A stretch of DNA of 64,000 nucleotides from Linyphia triangularis (taxonomy: Eukaryota; Arthropoda; Arachnida; Araneae; Linyphiidae): positions 35,667,365 to 35,731,364 of the forward strand of contig OZ021722.1 of assembly GCA_963978545.1 (NCBI GenBank), read 5' to 3'. Under the pieces are notes generated by a model. That model was not told where the DNA came from. It made no database searches and saw only the letters and a program-made list of their open reading frames with translations. Shown here in pieces: positions 25,615-37,560 of this stretch. Numbering within the stretch: position 1 is the stretch's first letter; each line of letters starts with the position of its first letter. Both the position numbers and the translations under genes were made by a program.

Positions 25615-28300
25615 TTTTTTAAAACATGAATGAAAATAGAAATGCATCAGTATGTAAGGGTGGGGTGCGAAAAAAAAAAGCACTTATTTTTTTCTCTTCA
25701 ACTTGCCTCAATAAAGTTTAATCTCTCATTAAGTATAATAAAAAAGTGTATAAATTGTCCCAGCGTTGTGTCAATATATTATTCCCGCAGCAAGATATAC
25801 GAGCTGAAATTTGTGTCAAATTCGGAAACTTTTAGATTTTGGCGCCAAAAAATTTTCAATGTGTTGAACTTGCCTCAATGTTTTATGTATTAATACATAG
25901 TACTAATGTAGCTCTATACAATGACACCTTGTTTGAAGTGGCAAATAAAACACGCAAGATATAATTCAGGCTTGAAAATGGTAAAAAATATGAAAACCTG
26001 GAAATTTCATGACCTTGAATGACCTTGCGCAATTGACTTGCCATGAACTTTTTATATGTTTCATAAAGATCTATGGTAGTACATTCCATTACAGAAGAAA
26101 TACAGGCAGCAAGTTGTTTGCGAAGATTTATATGAATAAAAATAGTTTTCATGTGTCACGAAAACAATTTTTTTTTCCATTTTTAAAGGTGACCTTTGAC
26201 AGGTCGTAGAATTTGAACGGTACAACTACGGAACAAATAATTTCAGATTTTATCAGATTATTTCAGATTTTATGTAAAAATCAGAGATTGTGTGAATTAC
26301 CCCTAATGTTAAGTGGCTCAATCTCTCAGAATCTTGCTCTTAAAATATAAATTAAAAAATATAATAATTATGAAATTTATTATCTACTGACAAAAGAACC
26401 TTTACTTATTATTAATTAATATATTTTATTGTTATATTTATTGTAATTCTTTGATCTAAATACTCTATTTTTATATACGATAGTTTTTGATGACTGAACA
26501 CACTTTCCATAAATTAATATTTTAACTAACTTTCGAATTTTTAGAAATATTTAAACCAAACGACTAATCCCAGAAATTTGAATTTGCATTATATGATCAA
26601 AATTTCAACTGAAAATGTACATGCAATTTCCGCCGAATTTATACAATCAAGTTTTTTTTTCCGTATATTTTAAACTAAAGTAATATATTTGATACATTTT
26701 AAAAACTTGATGAATGTTGTAGTAATTTGCTTTGAGGGTGGATAAAACTACAGAAATTTAATTTCTTAGGATCCAAATGTCTTGTTTACGCCTGAATTGT
26801 TCTTTCAGTCGTAAAATAATTCAATTTTCTTGAAAACAATTAGGCAAACTTTTTTTTTTACAGTTACCAACTATTTGAAGTTATAATTTTTTAGTTATGG
26901 GTGTGTTAAATCTTTAGAACTACAAAAAAAAAAAAAAAAAAAAAAAAAAATGCCATCAACGATTTACATGATGAAATATGCACATAAGAATCGATATGTT
27001 TTCTTATTTGTAAGTAATTATATATTTTGTAATTATTTGCTTGAAATGTATTTAATTAAGTAAATTGTTTATTAAAGAAAAACTTCTTCGTATAAATTGA
27101 AATTTCTAATTAAAATACGAATATTTATTTCACTTCATTTTGTTTGAACAAATATTGAAATATACTTCTTAAAATAAATCTTTCAATTTATAAAAATACA
27201 CTTGAACAATAAGAGAAAAGAAATCTCATTTAACTTTAGGCTTCCGTATTATACTTTAAAGAGACTGCTTACATAACAGAAATAAAATAATTATGGCTTA
27301 AACTTCAAATTAAGCCCATATGTATTGCATTTAAAATGTAAAGTCTTGGATAAATCACTGAAAATACAAAACGTAAATTGGAAGTGTATAATACAAGAAT
27401 TCTCACATAGTTACTTTTGGTATAAATTTGAATTCGTATTTCAAAATTAGAATTTCACCGACTCCCTTTTTTTGATATCTGCTTCAGATGTACAATTAAA
27501 ACATATTTAAGGATTTTTACAAGTGTTTATAATATTTCTATACATTTAATTTTCCGTTCCAAAATTCTGAGTTTAAGCTTTAAGTGCTTATACTTTGTAT
27601 AGGTACAATTTATATAAGTGGGGTTTTGATTAATAACAGCACCTGTTACAGTACAACTCCCATTTAGTACCATTTTGTTGTAAGTTTGTAAATTATTTAC
27701 CTCATTATTTGATAAATCTTAGAGTATCTCTTTTATTACCTGAAAAGTCCAAGATTCTGAAGCTAAGAGATATCCATAACTTTTAACTTCCTCGCTAACT
27801 GAATTATACTTACGAAACACTTCCATTTTACTTGATAATATGCTTGCGGTAAATGGTACGGGGAGTTTTTAATATCTTCTTCTAAAGTACTTTACTTGAA
27901 TCATCATGTAATTTATTTTCTCTTTTGTAGATGTTCCGTATTATATTGCTTGTTTTTGTCTGTATTTTTGTCTTATATGGTTTATCATGTCGTCTCCCTT
28001 CATGCAAAGATATTTTTATATGAAATCATTAGACACTGCAAATAGTTTTACCAACTTGAACAATAAAAATATATGCAGGAACACGGCATGAACATTTGAA
28101 CATGAAATGGTTATTTTTTTACGTAAAAATGAAAATAATTTTGCATTATTTATCATACTTACTAAATTTATGAAAACAATAATTTTGCTTTTATTTAAAA
28201 AAACTGTAAAATTCAAGACATTTTAGAATTAATGATCTGCAACAACTCACTACTCCTTACAGTTTAACTACTGAAAAAGGTGTAGTGCAAAAAGAATAAT
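25615..28300. other. AT-rich non-coding stretch
   Basis: Overlapping chance frames on both strands at 25630-26209 show no domain. Poly-A of about 27 lies at 26924-26950. Nothing else recognised. Confidence 0.5.
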
Positions 28301-28399
28301 ATAAACTGTAGCATTAGCATTCAGTGTGTGCTCTTTCATTTAATGGTTAAACATCTCACTAAATGATGTTCACAATTAAGATACACAGTTGAGGGTTAG

Positions 28400-29442
28400 G
28401 AGAACTTTGTGATGGTACTGTAATAATGTTTTTAAAATTATCATTATGGTGTATCTCAGGTTTAGCATTAAGTTATTACTGTTGAATATATGTTGATATC
28501 TATGTTTCTATTAAAGGTTAGGCATTGCATTAAGATATACGAATACAACATACCAACAACTGGTAAACCTTGCTTAAAAATTTCATTGAGTGATCGCTGT
28601 ATGGTTATGGTAATAATATGTATAACAAACTAATGATTTTTACTATCGTATAATTATTTTTGTCTAAAAGTACATGATTGAAGTTATGATACATTATAAA
28701 TAAAATAATTTTTCATTTAAGATTTGCTTTTTGAATATTCCTCAAGGCTAAATGAATAATATTTTTGGAGATTAAAGTTGGAAATCAGAACCCATCCTTT
28801 AAGAAGCTAGAATAGTGTAACAATAAAATAAATTGTCATTATATGACTATGGTTATAGTACAGGCCATTAAAGCCGTTTTATGTAATAAATATCTTCTTT
28901 CAAAAAATTGGAGAAATAAAATTGTTGAAAACAAAGAAGAATTCTTTCAAATAGTATAATTGAATAAAATAATTTACTAAGTGGTATTTTGCATATTTGT
29001 TATCACAATACAGGTCATAATTCCATGCCTTAAAAGTATTCTTTTGTAACAGAGTCTCTTGTAAAAGTATTCTCTTGTAATAAAATCTATACTCCACCAA
29101 CTAGAATGTCCATTCAGAGAAATTAGATCAATGGTCACTATACAATTATGTTCACAATAAAATCCATGCAATTCAAATTTTACTTTAAAAAAAATCTTCT
29201 CATAAGAATCCATGGCAGAAATAAAATAGATAATTCTCCAACTACGATACACTATCAGATAAATCCAATTGGTAGTCACGGAATGATTATGGTCACATTA
29301 CAGAATATTAAAGTCAGCTTATGCTTTAAAAGTCATATTCACCAAGAATCGATGCTTGAAATGAAATAATGAAGCCCATACTCTATTAAGTACAATATCC
29401 TGAAAAGGAATTTAAGTAAATGATCACTCGTAATATGTATAA
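28400..29442. repeat. degenerate ~145-bp tandem array, left part
   Basis: Units are marked by variants of GATTATGGTCACAATACAGG near 28850, 28997, 29145 and 29290, and by variants of GAAATAAAAT..A.CCCATACTC in between. Spacing is about 140-150 bp. Similarity between units is low and weaker still before 28800. The array resumes at 31769 after the inserted transposon. Frames at 28900-29369 run through the repeats and are not genes. Confidence 0.6.
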
Positions 29443-29444
29443 TA

Positions 29445-31766
29445 GGGTGGTTCGAAAAAAAAAAAAAAATTATTTTTGAAACGCATGAGGTGAAAAAAGT
29501 TGATACACATCTTGATAAGAAAAACTGTAAAAAAAATTTTGAAAAAAAATAATGTCTTCCGATCGCGCATTCACCTCAAAGTTTGAAGAAAATACAAAAA
29601 ATAACTATTTTTCCTAAATTTTTTTATAATTCTAAACGTTATATATTTCAAAAGCAATAGTTTGGGTATATAGTGAAAGGGTGGTATAACACAGGGAAAC
29701 ACTATTTCATGCATTTTTAAAACGTATATTAATAATTAAAAATATTCAAAAATACATTTTTTTATTAAAAAAAATTATTTTTCTATAAAATGGATACTAA
29801 CGTTACTTTTTACATATTTTTGTTAAAATTGTTTTATTTACTTCAAGCATTCACTTCAAAGTTTGAGATAAATACAAAAAACGCCCTTTTTCCATCAATT
29901 TGAAGAATACGCTAATCATTAAATTATCGAGGTACATTAGTTTGTATTGTGTGGAATGAAATAGATAGAACATGAAAAAAAAATCAAATTAGTAATTATA
30001 TAATAATAATTATTCGCGCATAACCTTTGAAACATTGATAAAAAATGTGTTTTGGCGGGTTTTAATCTGGGTGGCCTTTCTCGTGCTGCCTTCTCTTCCT
30101 TTGAAGCTCATAAACTTACTTGGATCAAAACGCACCCTAACTTAGTCATTGGATCATAACGCACGTGGCTCTGATTGGGTCAGCCATGAATACTGGCTGG
30201 AAATAATCTGACAGACCAAATTGCACGCTGGGAGACCACTACATTGGAATATATACCTTCTATACTCCAATGAACTACCATTCAGACACATATTTAAACA
30301 CGTAGATAGTACTACAACTGGACAACATCTTTCAGTGAGATAAAAAAAATTAAAGAACCTTGAAAAATTTCCCCTGACTGATTTTTTACGTTGTTGAATG
30401 TTTTAATTCCTCCACTTGAGATGAAAGTACTGAACACAACTCAGTTATATCTTCTTGATATTATTACATTAAAAAATTAATTTTCTGAAAGACCTAAGAA
30501 CATGTATGTGGCAATTCGATTGTCTCGATACCTCCCTGAATATTTACTGCAAGTTTTAAACTCAGTTATTGGACGAAATGCTCCCTTCCCTCACTCAAAA
30601 AATTTGATTTCGGCAATGATTTTGTACGCAAGGAGAGATGTAAGAGAACTGAGGCATCAGGTTCTGAATTCGCGAGAACTTTCCTAGAGAAAGACTATCA
30701 GGCATTTCAAGACAACTAAACTTAACTTTATTGTAGGTATCCTGACTGCATTGAGTGGGCATAATTAATTGGAATGCTCGTAATAGAACCCTTCTTTTGT
30801 TAAGAGAAACAAACGGACATTAGTTATCAAAGACTGGCGAATCCGAGGTAGCACAGATGTATTGGTGGAAACAGGGAGACACTATAAGATTGACTAGTCT
30901 GACCGAGCATAATTCCAAAATACACGATTTTTTAACAAACAAATAAAAACCACCACATAGTTTTGTTTCTCATAAATACAATATCCCAAGTTTAAAACTG
31001 TACATCGGCTTATCAAAACCTCTTCTCTATTTTATCCAGAATTGGGCGAGATTGGCTAATATTGTTTCCAACTACCGATTCACAACGTTCCACATCGGGA
31101 TTGGCCTATGTCTGGCGTAATTGGCCAGCATTTCTGTGCTACTTGGGACCATTGAACTCAGACTTCAACGTATTTCTTTTTCACTCACAAGCTGTGGAAC
31201 GCTAATGTAGAGAGACAAGACAAAAGTAGGTGGCGCTGACGCAAAAGACGTTAGGACAGCACTTTTTTTTAAAGGTCCATAATGCCCGACTTTTCAACAA
31301 AAATTTCCTTCAAAGTGCATCACTGGGATAGAAAGCTCGAGAAAAAAGTGAACCAAATGAATAATAGCATTAAAATAAAAAAAAATAAAAAATGTAAGAA
31401 ATAACATTAATACCCATTTTACAGAAAAATCATTATTTCTTTCAAATAATGTAACTTTTGAGTATTTTTAATTATTAATATATGTTTTAAAAATGCATAA
31501 AATAGTGTTTTCCTGTGTTATACCACCCTTTCAGTACACATTGCAAACTATTGCCTTTCAAATATATAACGTTTAGAAATTTTTAAAAATTTAGGAAAAT
31601 TAGTTATTTTTTGTATTTTCTCCAAACTTTGAGGTGAATGCGCGATCGGAAGATATTATTTTTTTTCAAATTTTTTTTTTTTTTGCAGGTTTTCTTATCA
31701 AGATGTGTATCAACTTTTTTCACCTCATGCGTTTCAAAAATTAATTTTTTTTTTTTTGAACCACCC
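29445..31766. mobile_element. DNA transposon copy B with ~400-bp terminal inverted repeats
   Basis: The 2,322-bp element begins GGGTGGTTCGAAAA and ends TTTTGAACCACCC. The inverted repeats extend inward about 400 bp on each side (29445-29850 and 31360-31766), including GAGGTGAAAAAAGTTGATAC and TTCCGATCGCGCATTCACCT with their complements. TA flanks both sides (29443-29444 and 31767-31768), consistent with a TA duplication; a 3-bp AAT duplication with AGGG ends is equally possible on sequence. The interior holds a broken transposase-like ORF, so it is probably non-autonomous. Confidence 0.88.
30440..30690 (+). pseudogene. transposon-protein relic in copy B
   Basis: The frame 30502-30687 contains IRLSRYLPEYLLQVLNSVIG, RNAPFPHSKNLISAMILYAR and RRDVRELRHQVLNSREL. 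From memory this matches a block conserved in an arthropod transposon ORF (SRYLPE.L...V.P.I.RNAFFAH.ENLL.AM..D....IRELG). Upstream, near 30250-30440, degraded NELP and TTDQ-type pieces parallel copy A. Stops and indels show it is inactive. The two copies decay differently, so neither is derived from the other in its present form. Confidence 0.65.
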
Positions 31767-31768
31767 TA

Positions 31769-32000
31769 ATGTACAACAAACTAACTGGACCTGTCACAAT
31801 GTAGATCGTAAAAGTTATCAAATAATTTAATTAGTTTCTTAAACAACATAAGTTTGTCGAAATAAAAAAAAATGAAACCCATTCTCTGCCAAATACTATA
31901 CTGTGACATAAGAGTCCAAAATATGATCATCGTATAATTGTGGCCACAATACAGGTCATGTAGTTCATTTCATGCCACACAAGACTTATTCAGCAAAAGT
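31769..32000. repeat. degenerate ~145-bp tandem array, right part
   Basis: After copy B the same repeat resumes: AAATGAAACCCATTCTCTGC near 31868 and ATAATTGTGGCCACAATACA near 31934 correspond to units at 29365 and 29290. Confidence 0.6.
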
Positions 32001-32137
32001 AACGAGAAATTATACGACGAGCACACACAATGACTTTGCATTAAGTGCTTACTCAATCCCTTCATCCATCTAATGGAACTGCAAAAGTTGGCGTGTGTTT
32101 TTTCTTCTTTCTTGGCGTCATCTGTTTGGCCTGAATC

Positions 32138-32505
32138 CGTAATACCGTCCTCTTTCATTAAAAGGATTAAGATACTTCTCCATCCACTACTACGGAATGC
32201 GAGAGCACGAATCGAGTCTCATCCAATTACGAAATGTACCGGCTAAAAGTTCGCTCTCATTGTACACAAGAAACGGAATGGATGGACTATCCAAGGGAAT
32301 GCTTTCCCCTTTTAATGGGAGGGGCGAGAAAATGGGATCCGACCTCGGAAAATATCGTCACGGAAGCGATGTTCTTCTTTCGGAATCGTTAATTGCCAAT
32401 GCTTTGGGAGGAGTAAATGTTTTGGGAAAAAGAGAAGCGGGGATTTGCTTTTTTAGGGGTATTGAGTTGAAAGGGTTCGTTTATGAAAGCGAGATGGGTG
32501 TTTAA
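32138..32505 (+). CDS. GC-richer island with a ~120-codon open frame
   Basis: The frame is open from about 32138 and has an ATG at 32197 giving 102 residues (starts MREHESSLIQLRNVPAKSSL, ends at TAA 32503-32505). The region is markedly less AT-rich than its flanks. No domain, signal peptide or membrane segment is visible, and the Gly/Ser/Arg-rich composition simply follows the base composition. A possible acceptor lies at 32160 (TCTTTCATTAAAAG). An unrecognised exon, or conserved regulatory DNA with an accidental frame, are both possible. Confidence 0.25.
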
Positions 32506-32509
32506 GTTA

Positions 32510-33690
32510 AATATTGTTACTACGTGTTTGGATGGTTTATCTGTGAATTTATCTGGAAGGGAAACGGTTGTCGGCAATAATTCTGAAAGAGATAGTAATC
32601 TCCTTAACTGTTAGCTCGTTTATTTGAGAGATCATTTGTATACGAATATTGTAAGAAAACATGCATCAATTAAAAATGGTAAAAGGGAAATTCTTGGCTG
32701 TACGCATAGGACATTTTGGCTATTTTTTTTTTTTAGTCGTAAGCAAATTAGAATTATAAAATTAAGATGAATCTGGTAGTTATATTTTTATTTTATATAA
32801 TATAACTTGGTGACAAAGTTAGGTTATAGAATAAACTACCGAAGCAAGAGACGCGTCTGTGACCCGTGTGTTGGTGGTTTATAAATGTATATTTGACTTA
32901 GTTCAAATAATTAGTTTTCCACATAACTTTGCCCTCAAGTAGTATTATATAAAACAAAATTATAGCTTCTAGATTAATCTTAATTTTATCATTCTAATTT
33001 GTTTACTAATAGAAAAAAAAGCCTAACTATCACGAGCTTACACCAGAGAATTGTTCAAAAATATATATTGCAAGAATATTTTTTACTTACCTATTCATCC
33101 ATATAAAAATATACTAATTCATGATTGCGTTTTTGATTTATGATTCATAAAAAGAACTTAATGAGTCACTATTTTATGTTTTTTTAATGTTTTTGAACCC
33201 TTAGTGTTTTTATGATCGATTAATTTATTTAGAAAAGGATATAAATGGAGAATACTTCCCATCTTGAAATATCAACCATTAAACTTAATTAATGTTTTAG
33301 AACGCACTTCTTTTTCTTGATTCGAATTCAGTGTAACGATTCATTACTTTTCTAGATAAAGTATTTGTCGACTTTATATGATCTTTAACATTGTGGTAAG
33401 TTTTATGTTTTATGATATTGTTAAGGATAGTTTGAGTGTAATAAATTTTAAAAAATCAACCAACTCATATTTATACTTAAATTAAATTTAAAAAAAATAT
33501 CCTTAATTATTTGGCAAGAATGTAAGAACATTGTTTTCATTTACTGGGCAGTTTGAAAATTCAAAAATCTGTTGTTTAAGTTTGATACATATGTAAGTGT
33601 TAAAGCGTCACTTAATAGCACTTAATGAATCATTAAATTGGTCCATATGATCTATGAACTAACAATTCACGCATGAAATATTGATATAAG
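32510..33690. other. AT-rich non-coding stretch
   Basis: No feature recognised. Confidence 0.5.
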
Positions 33691-33692
33691 TA

Positions 33693-35198
33693 GGGGAAAG
33701 TACCCCAAAACGGGATAGCTTATCTATTCTTCGCTTTATTTCTTGTTGTGTACAATGTACATTCCAAAGCTAGACGTCATTAAAAAGTTTACCTTTTCAA
33801 CTACTTAAAATAAGACCTTTGTCACATTTGTTCAATAATATTTATGTGAAAATACTAGTTTCACAAAGTCTTACACGATCCCGTTTTACCCTACCAAGGG
33901 TGGGTAAAAAGGGATAGGGATCTTTATGTTATTAGGTTTTTGCTGATTTTACTTTCGATTTAGTTTTTAGAACAAAAATAGGCTACGTTTTTATAGGAAG
34001 AAACTTTTTAATTGTAAATTTGAAAAATTACATAACACATTTCGCATAAAAATGTGTCGTCTTCTTCTTCTGCTCTGGAACAGGCTTCGTGGGCCCATCC
34101 CTGGCATCTCGAGCATTGTATCCAGCCTTCTCCAGATTTCGATTCAAGATACAGAGCGTTGCAGAAAATACATGCTTCATCTTTTTCAGCTTCATCTTCT
34201 GAAGACGACGACGTCCAACCTTGGCTAAATGATGATTTTTTTTTTTTTTTTTTTTAAGGTTTTCTTATGTTAGGTCATTTCCTTCGATTTTTGAAAAATT
34301 TTTCAGATTCAGAGTAACATTTTTTAAGAGACTGGTTTTGGCAGCCCTTTTTTTCAGCTTTTGAGTTCTTTCTCGTTCTTTTTTTTTCACGCTCTTCTTC
34401 TTCCAACTCAAGTTTATATGGGCTTCCTGTTATAATTGCTGTTTAGTTGTGATTAGCTTATGTTTTTATAATATTATAGTGCGCACAAAGTGTGGTTTTC
34501 TGGTTTATCTTTGTATACGCCGCCCCCATAAAAAATATTTAAAAAAAAACTCAACTTTTTTTAATTTAAAACTTAAATTTTTTGTCAAAATATTTTTCTG
34601 ACTTACAGTTTTAATCTATAACTAAATTTTGTGCATAAATCAGGCCAATTATTTGTACCCCAAAAGTAAAGTAAATTATTTTATTTCTAAAATATAATTA
34701 TTTAAAATTAAAACAAATTGTTGTAATTGATTATACATATTTTAATTCATTACTTATTTCAATTTAAATAACTTAAACACATTGCCAAAACATTAATGGA
34801 AATGGTCGGGTAAAACGGGACACATCAAAATTGTATCCCGTTTTGGTCACCCCAAAAGTGTCCCGTTTTGCCCGACCGTGATGCTTTTGACAACATAAAT
34901 GGCTGACCCATCACTCACTAACAATATTTAAATACATGAAATTGTTGTTAAATGAGCTATGAAACAAAATACAGTACTTACCGGAATTGTTCCGAAGGAC
35001 GGAGAAGCACAAGGATAGTTGTTCTGCAGTCGAAAAAAGTACAAAGTAAGTAAAAATCTCACTTGAAAACTTTGAAAAAATATTTCTTTGCGAAACAAGT
35101 GGCTAGAGTTGAGAGATCAACTGATAATGCTGTCATGGCGGTCATAATATGTCAATATCCCGTTTTGCCCGCCTATCCCGTTTTGGGGAACTCTCCCC
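33693..35198 (-). mobile_element. pogo-like (Tc1/mariner superfamily) deletion derivative
   Basis: The 1,506-bp element begins GGGGAAAGTACCCCAAAACG and ends, read inward from the right, GGGGAGAGTTCCCCAAAACG. These imperfect inverted repeats of about 28 bp are flanked by TA on each side (33691-33692 and 35199-35200). Subterminal variants of CCCGTTTTACCC and TGTCCCGTTTTGCCCGACC recur near 33880 and 34800-34880. A TA duplication and the C-terminal transposase pieces inside support the pogo assignment. Most of the transposase is missing. Confidence 0.9.
34008..34442 (-). pseudogene. pogo-type transposase C-terminus with PHD-type finger
   Basis: Minus strand, two frames. Piece one (34442-34275) encodes AIITGSPYKLELEEEEREKK and a basic tail; ITGSPYK.ELE is the usual end of the DDE region plus linker in insect pogo-family transposases. 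Piece two (34235-34008) encodes SSSEDEAEKDEACIFCNALY, then GWIQCSRCQGWAHEACS and TFLCEMC before TAA. The Cys/His spacing (CxxC, CxxC, HxxC, CxxC) is a complete PHD-type C4HC3 set with the Trp before His. A poly-T run at 34236-34255 separates the pieces, and the TAA at 34443-34445 cuts off the catalytic part. Confidence 0.85.
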
Positions 35199-35200
35199 TA

Positions 35201-37030
35201 CATTTTATACAGATATAAATAATGGCATGCCTTCCTAAGTAATCAATCAATTTATACATTTAGTTAAAATACAAGTATGTTATTTTTCTCGTTCTTGATT
35301 GCATCATTCAGTAGAACATTATTCAATATAAAAATAATAAGAGATAAATTCTATAAATTTAATAACCTACAGAAAGTTCACACAAGCACACAGCTGCTAC
35401 ATATTCTAAAAAATGACAGTAATTTTTATTCTACAAAATTTCTTTCCACTCATTGCTTCTCATTATATATCTCCCGTGTCTAATTTCCCCCCCGAAATGT
35501 AACATTTCGTGTCATTCCTTTTCACGCAAAAGGCCTCTCAAAAGAAAACAGAAAAACGATGTAATGGGCTATTACCTTTTTTTTTTTTAGTTTAGCGGCC
35601 TTTGTTTAGTTTAGCCCCTTGTTTACAATAAGTAAAAACGTGAAGCGTAATAATTGCTTATAGAATAAATTGTTTTATCCTGCTTCATTATTATATAATT
35701 AAAGGCTAATTTTTTTGTAGTAGAAGCTGTGTAAAATTTAATTCTGTACTTAATTAGACTTTTGTTTTTGAAAGAAATTTCAAGACAACAATTTTTCTTC
35801 TTAGTTAAGAAAAATTAAAAGTTCTCACTTTTAATAATACTGAAAAAAAGGCGATATTTCCAAGAATTTAATTCCCATAATATAATAAATGTTTTTTTTT
35901 TTTTTCATTAAACCTGTTCATATTTTTATTTTTTAATTATATTTTTTTATCCACAAATTTGATTATTTCTTACTAACCCTGGTATACTTAAATTATTTTT
36001 TTCACCATTCGCATCAAAGATTGCAAGAAAAGAAAAATTGCAATGAATTCACACAGTAAATTTTTTATTGTTTCTGAAATGATAGTGTCATAACACATCA
36101 GTAACTAATGTTCATAAAGAGAAACTAGACTGCTCATAATTTTTGTTTTGTTTAATTTTACTTAACATTAAAAACATGTGGCATTTTGTCTTAAGGTCAC
36201 GCATAATAATGTAATCTAAATGGCATTTAATGTTATTTCTTGTTTTATACTTTTGAAAATAAAAATTATTACTAATATTTTTTTCTTATATTGCAATAAT
36301 CATAGATGAATATACATTATCTGGTGCTTAATTTGGCGCTGGTTTTATGCAAACAACTTTTGGAGTTCTAACAGCACCAGAAAAGGAACTTTTACCAAAA
36401 TAATTATAAAAATTTTACTATGCTGACAAAAGTCACTATTTTTTAATAAATTTTTAAGTTTTGTACGTTAGCTGTTAAATATTATTATTTATAATAATAT
36501 TTAACATATTCATAATTTAATCCTGTATCATGTAATAGTTAAATGAACGTTTGTCAACAAATATTAAAACGAAAAAATTTAAACGAATGCTATATTTAAA
36601 GAAATTAATATGGAAGAAACTAGTTTCCAAGTTAAAATAGTTGGGTGAGTGTGCTGCGTGAAATTGAGGATATTTTTATTTAAATGCATACAACTCTCTC
36701 ATTTGTAAATTTTAGTACTATTAAATATTAAAATAACAACTTAAAATTGATCAAAACTTATTACTTATAATGTGTTTAAGCAATTACTGTTTTGTGTGAA
36801 TTTAAATGAAACATTATCAACTATTATCTAAGAAATTTTAATATTCCAACAATTTTCTGTATATTAATTGCTAATTGAAATACTACCTGTACTATTTAGC
36901 AATTTTTTCAAAGAATATTTTTCCTATAAAATGTCAAATGCAAAGTTTTATCCCAAAAAAAAAAGGAACAAATTGACTATGCAATATTTTTCTTTTCTTA
37001 AAAGAATAAAAATGTAGTGAAACATTTGTG
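35201..37030. other. AT-rich non-coding stretch
   Basis: No gene seen. 35490-35620 is less AT-rich with short palindromic ACATTTCG/CGAAATGT sequence. Confidence 0.45.
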
Positions 37031-37039
37031 AATTTGTAA

Positions 37040-37560
37040 GAGAACGTGCCGAAAGTAATTTGCGTCTTCAACACCGTTTATCCATAAAAAATACACCCAA
37101 CCAGAATGAATATTCTTTCAGAACTCTTTAAAGACAGAAAGCTCTTCGTTTTACGGAAAGATTTTTTTTCATTTATGAATTTCTGTATAAATTCCTGAAA
37201 TTGCGAAGTTGGTGTGGAATGTCTGTATCAAAAACATTTTTTTTTATTTTATAATTTTTTCACAATTCTTATCCCATTTTATGGGACTTGTGCCAAGACT
37301 CGCTTCCTCAACGTGGTTTTGAACACAAAAAGAATACGCTCCGGTAGATTTAGAGATCTTTCTTTCATTCTGGTAGAAACGAGAAAGCGAAAACAAACTC
37401 GGAAAAATGGAGACCCGAGCAGAATAATAATGGAAAGATAATCTTCTATTTTCGAGTATGCACACACAAACACACTCACAAGAGATACTAATGGAATCAT
37501 GAAATGTCGCTTTTTACTCTTTTGTTCAATAACGAGATTTCCGCGCTATGGGATACAGTT
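37040..37560. other. GC-richer island, possible regulatory DNA
   Basis: Positions about 37280-37470 are less AT-rich than the flanks and purine-rich. Short frames overlap on both strands (+37214-37441 and minus 37244-37500), none with domains or splice support. Simultaneous openness in several frames argues for composition rather than coding. Confidence 0.25.

Noticed and set aside
28400..29440. CRISPR-like regularly spaced repeats
   Set aside because: Units are degenerate, ~145 bp and contiguous without unique spacers, in a eukaryotic genome.
29445..31766. Copy A and copy B as one segmental duplication
   Set aside because: B has transposon ends and flanking TA, A is truncated and flanking sequences differ, so they are separate insertions of one family.
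34054..34257. 67-codon + strand Ser-rich frame
   Set aside because: Antisense shadow of the minus-strand pogo zinc-finger relic, ending in a poly-T run.
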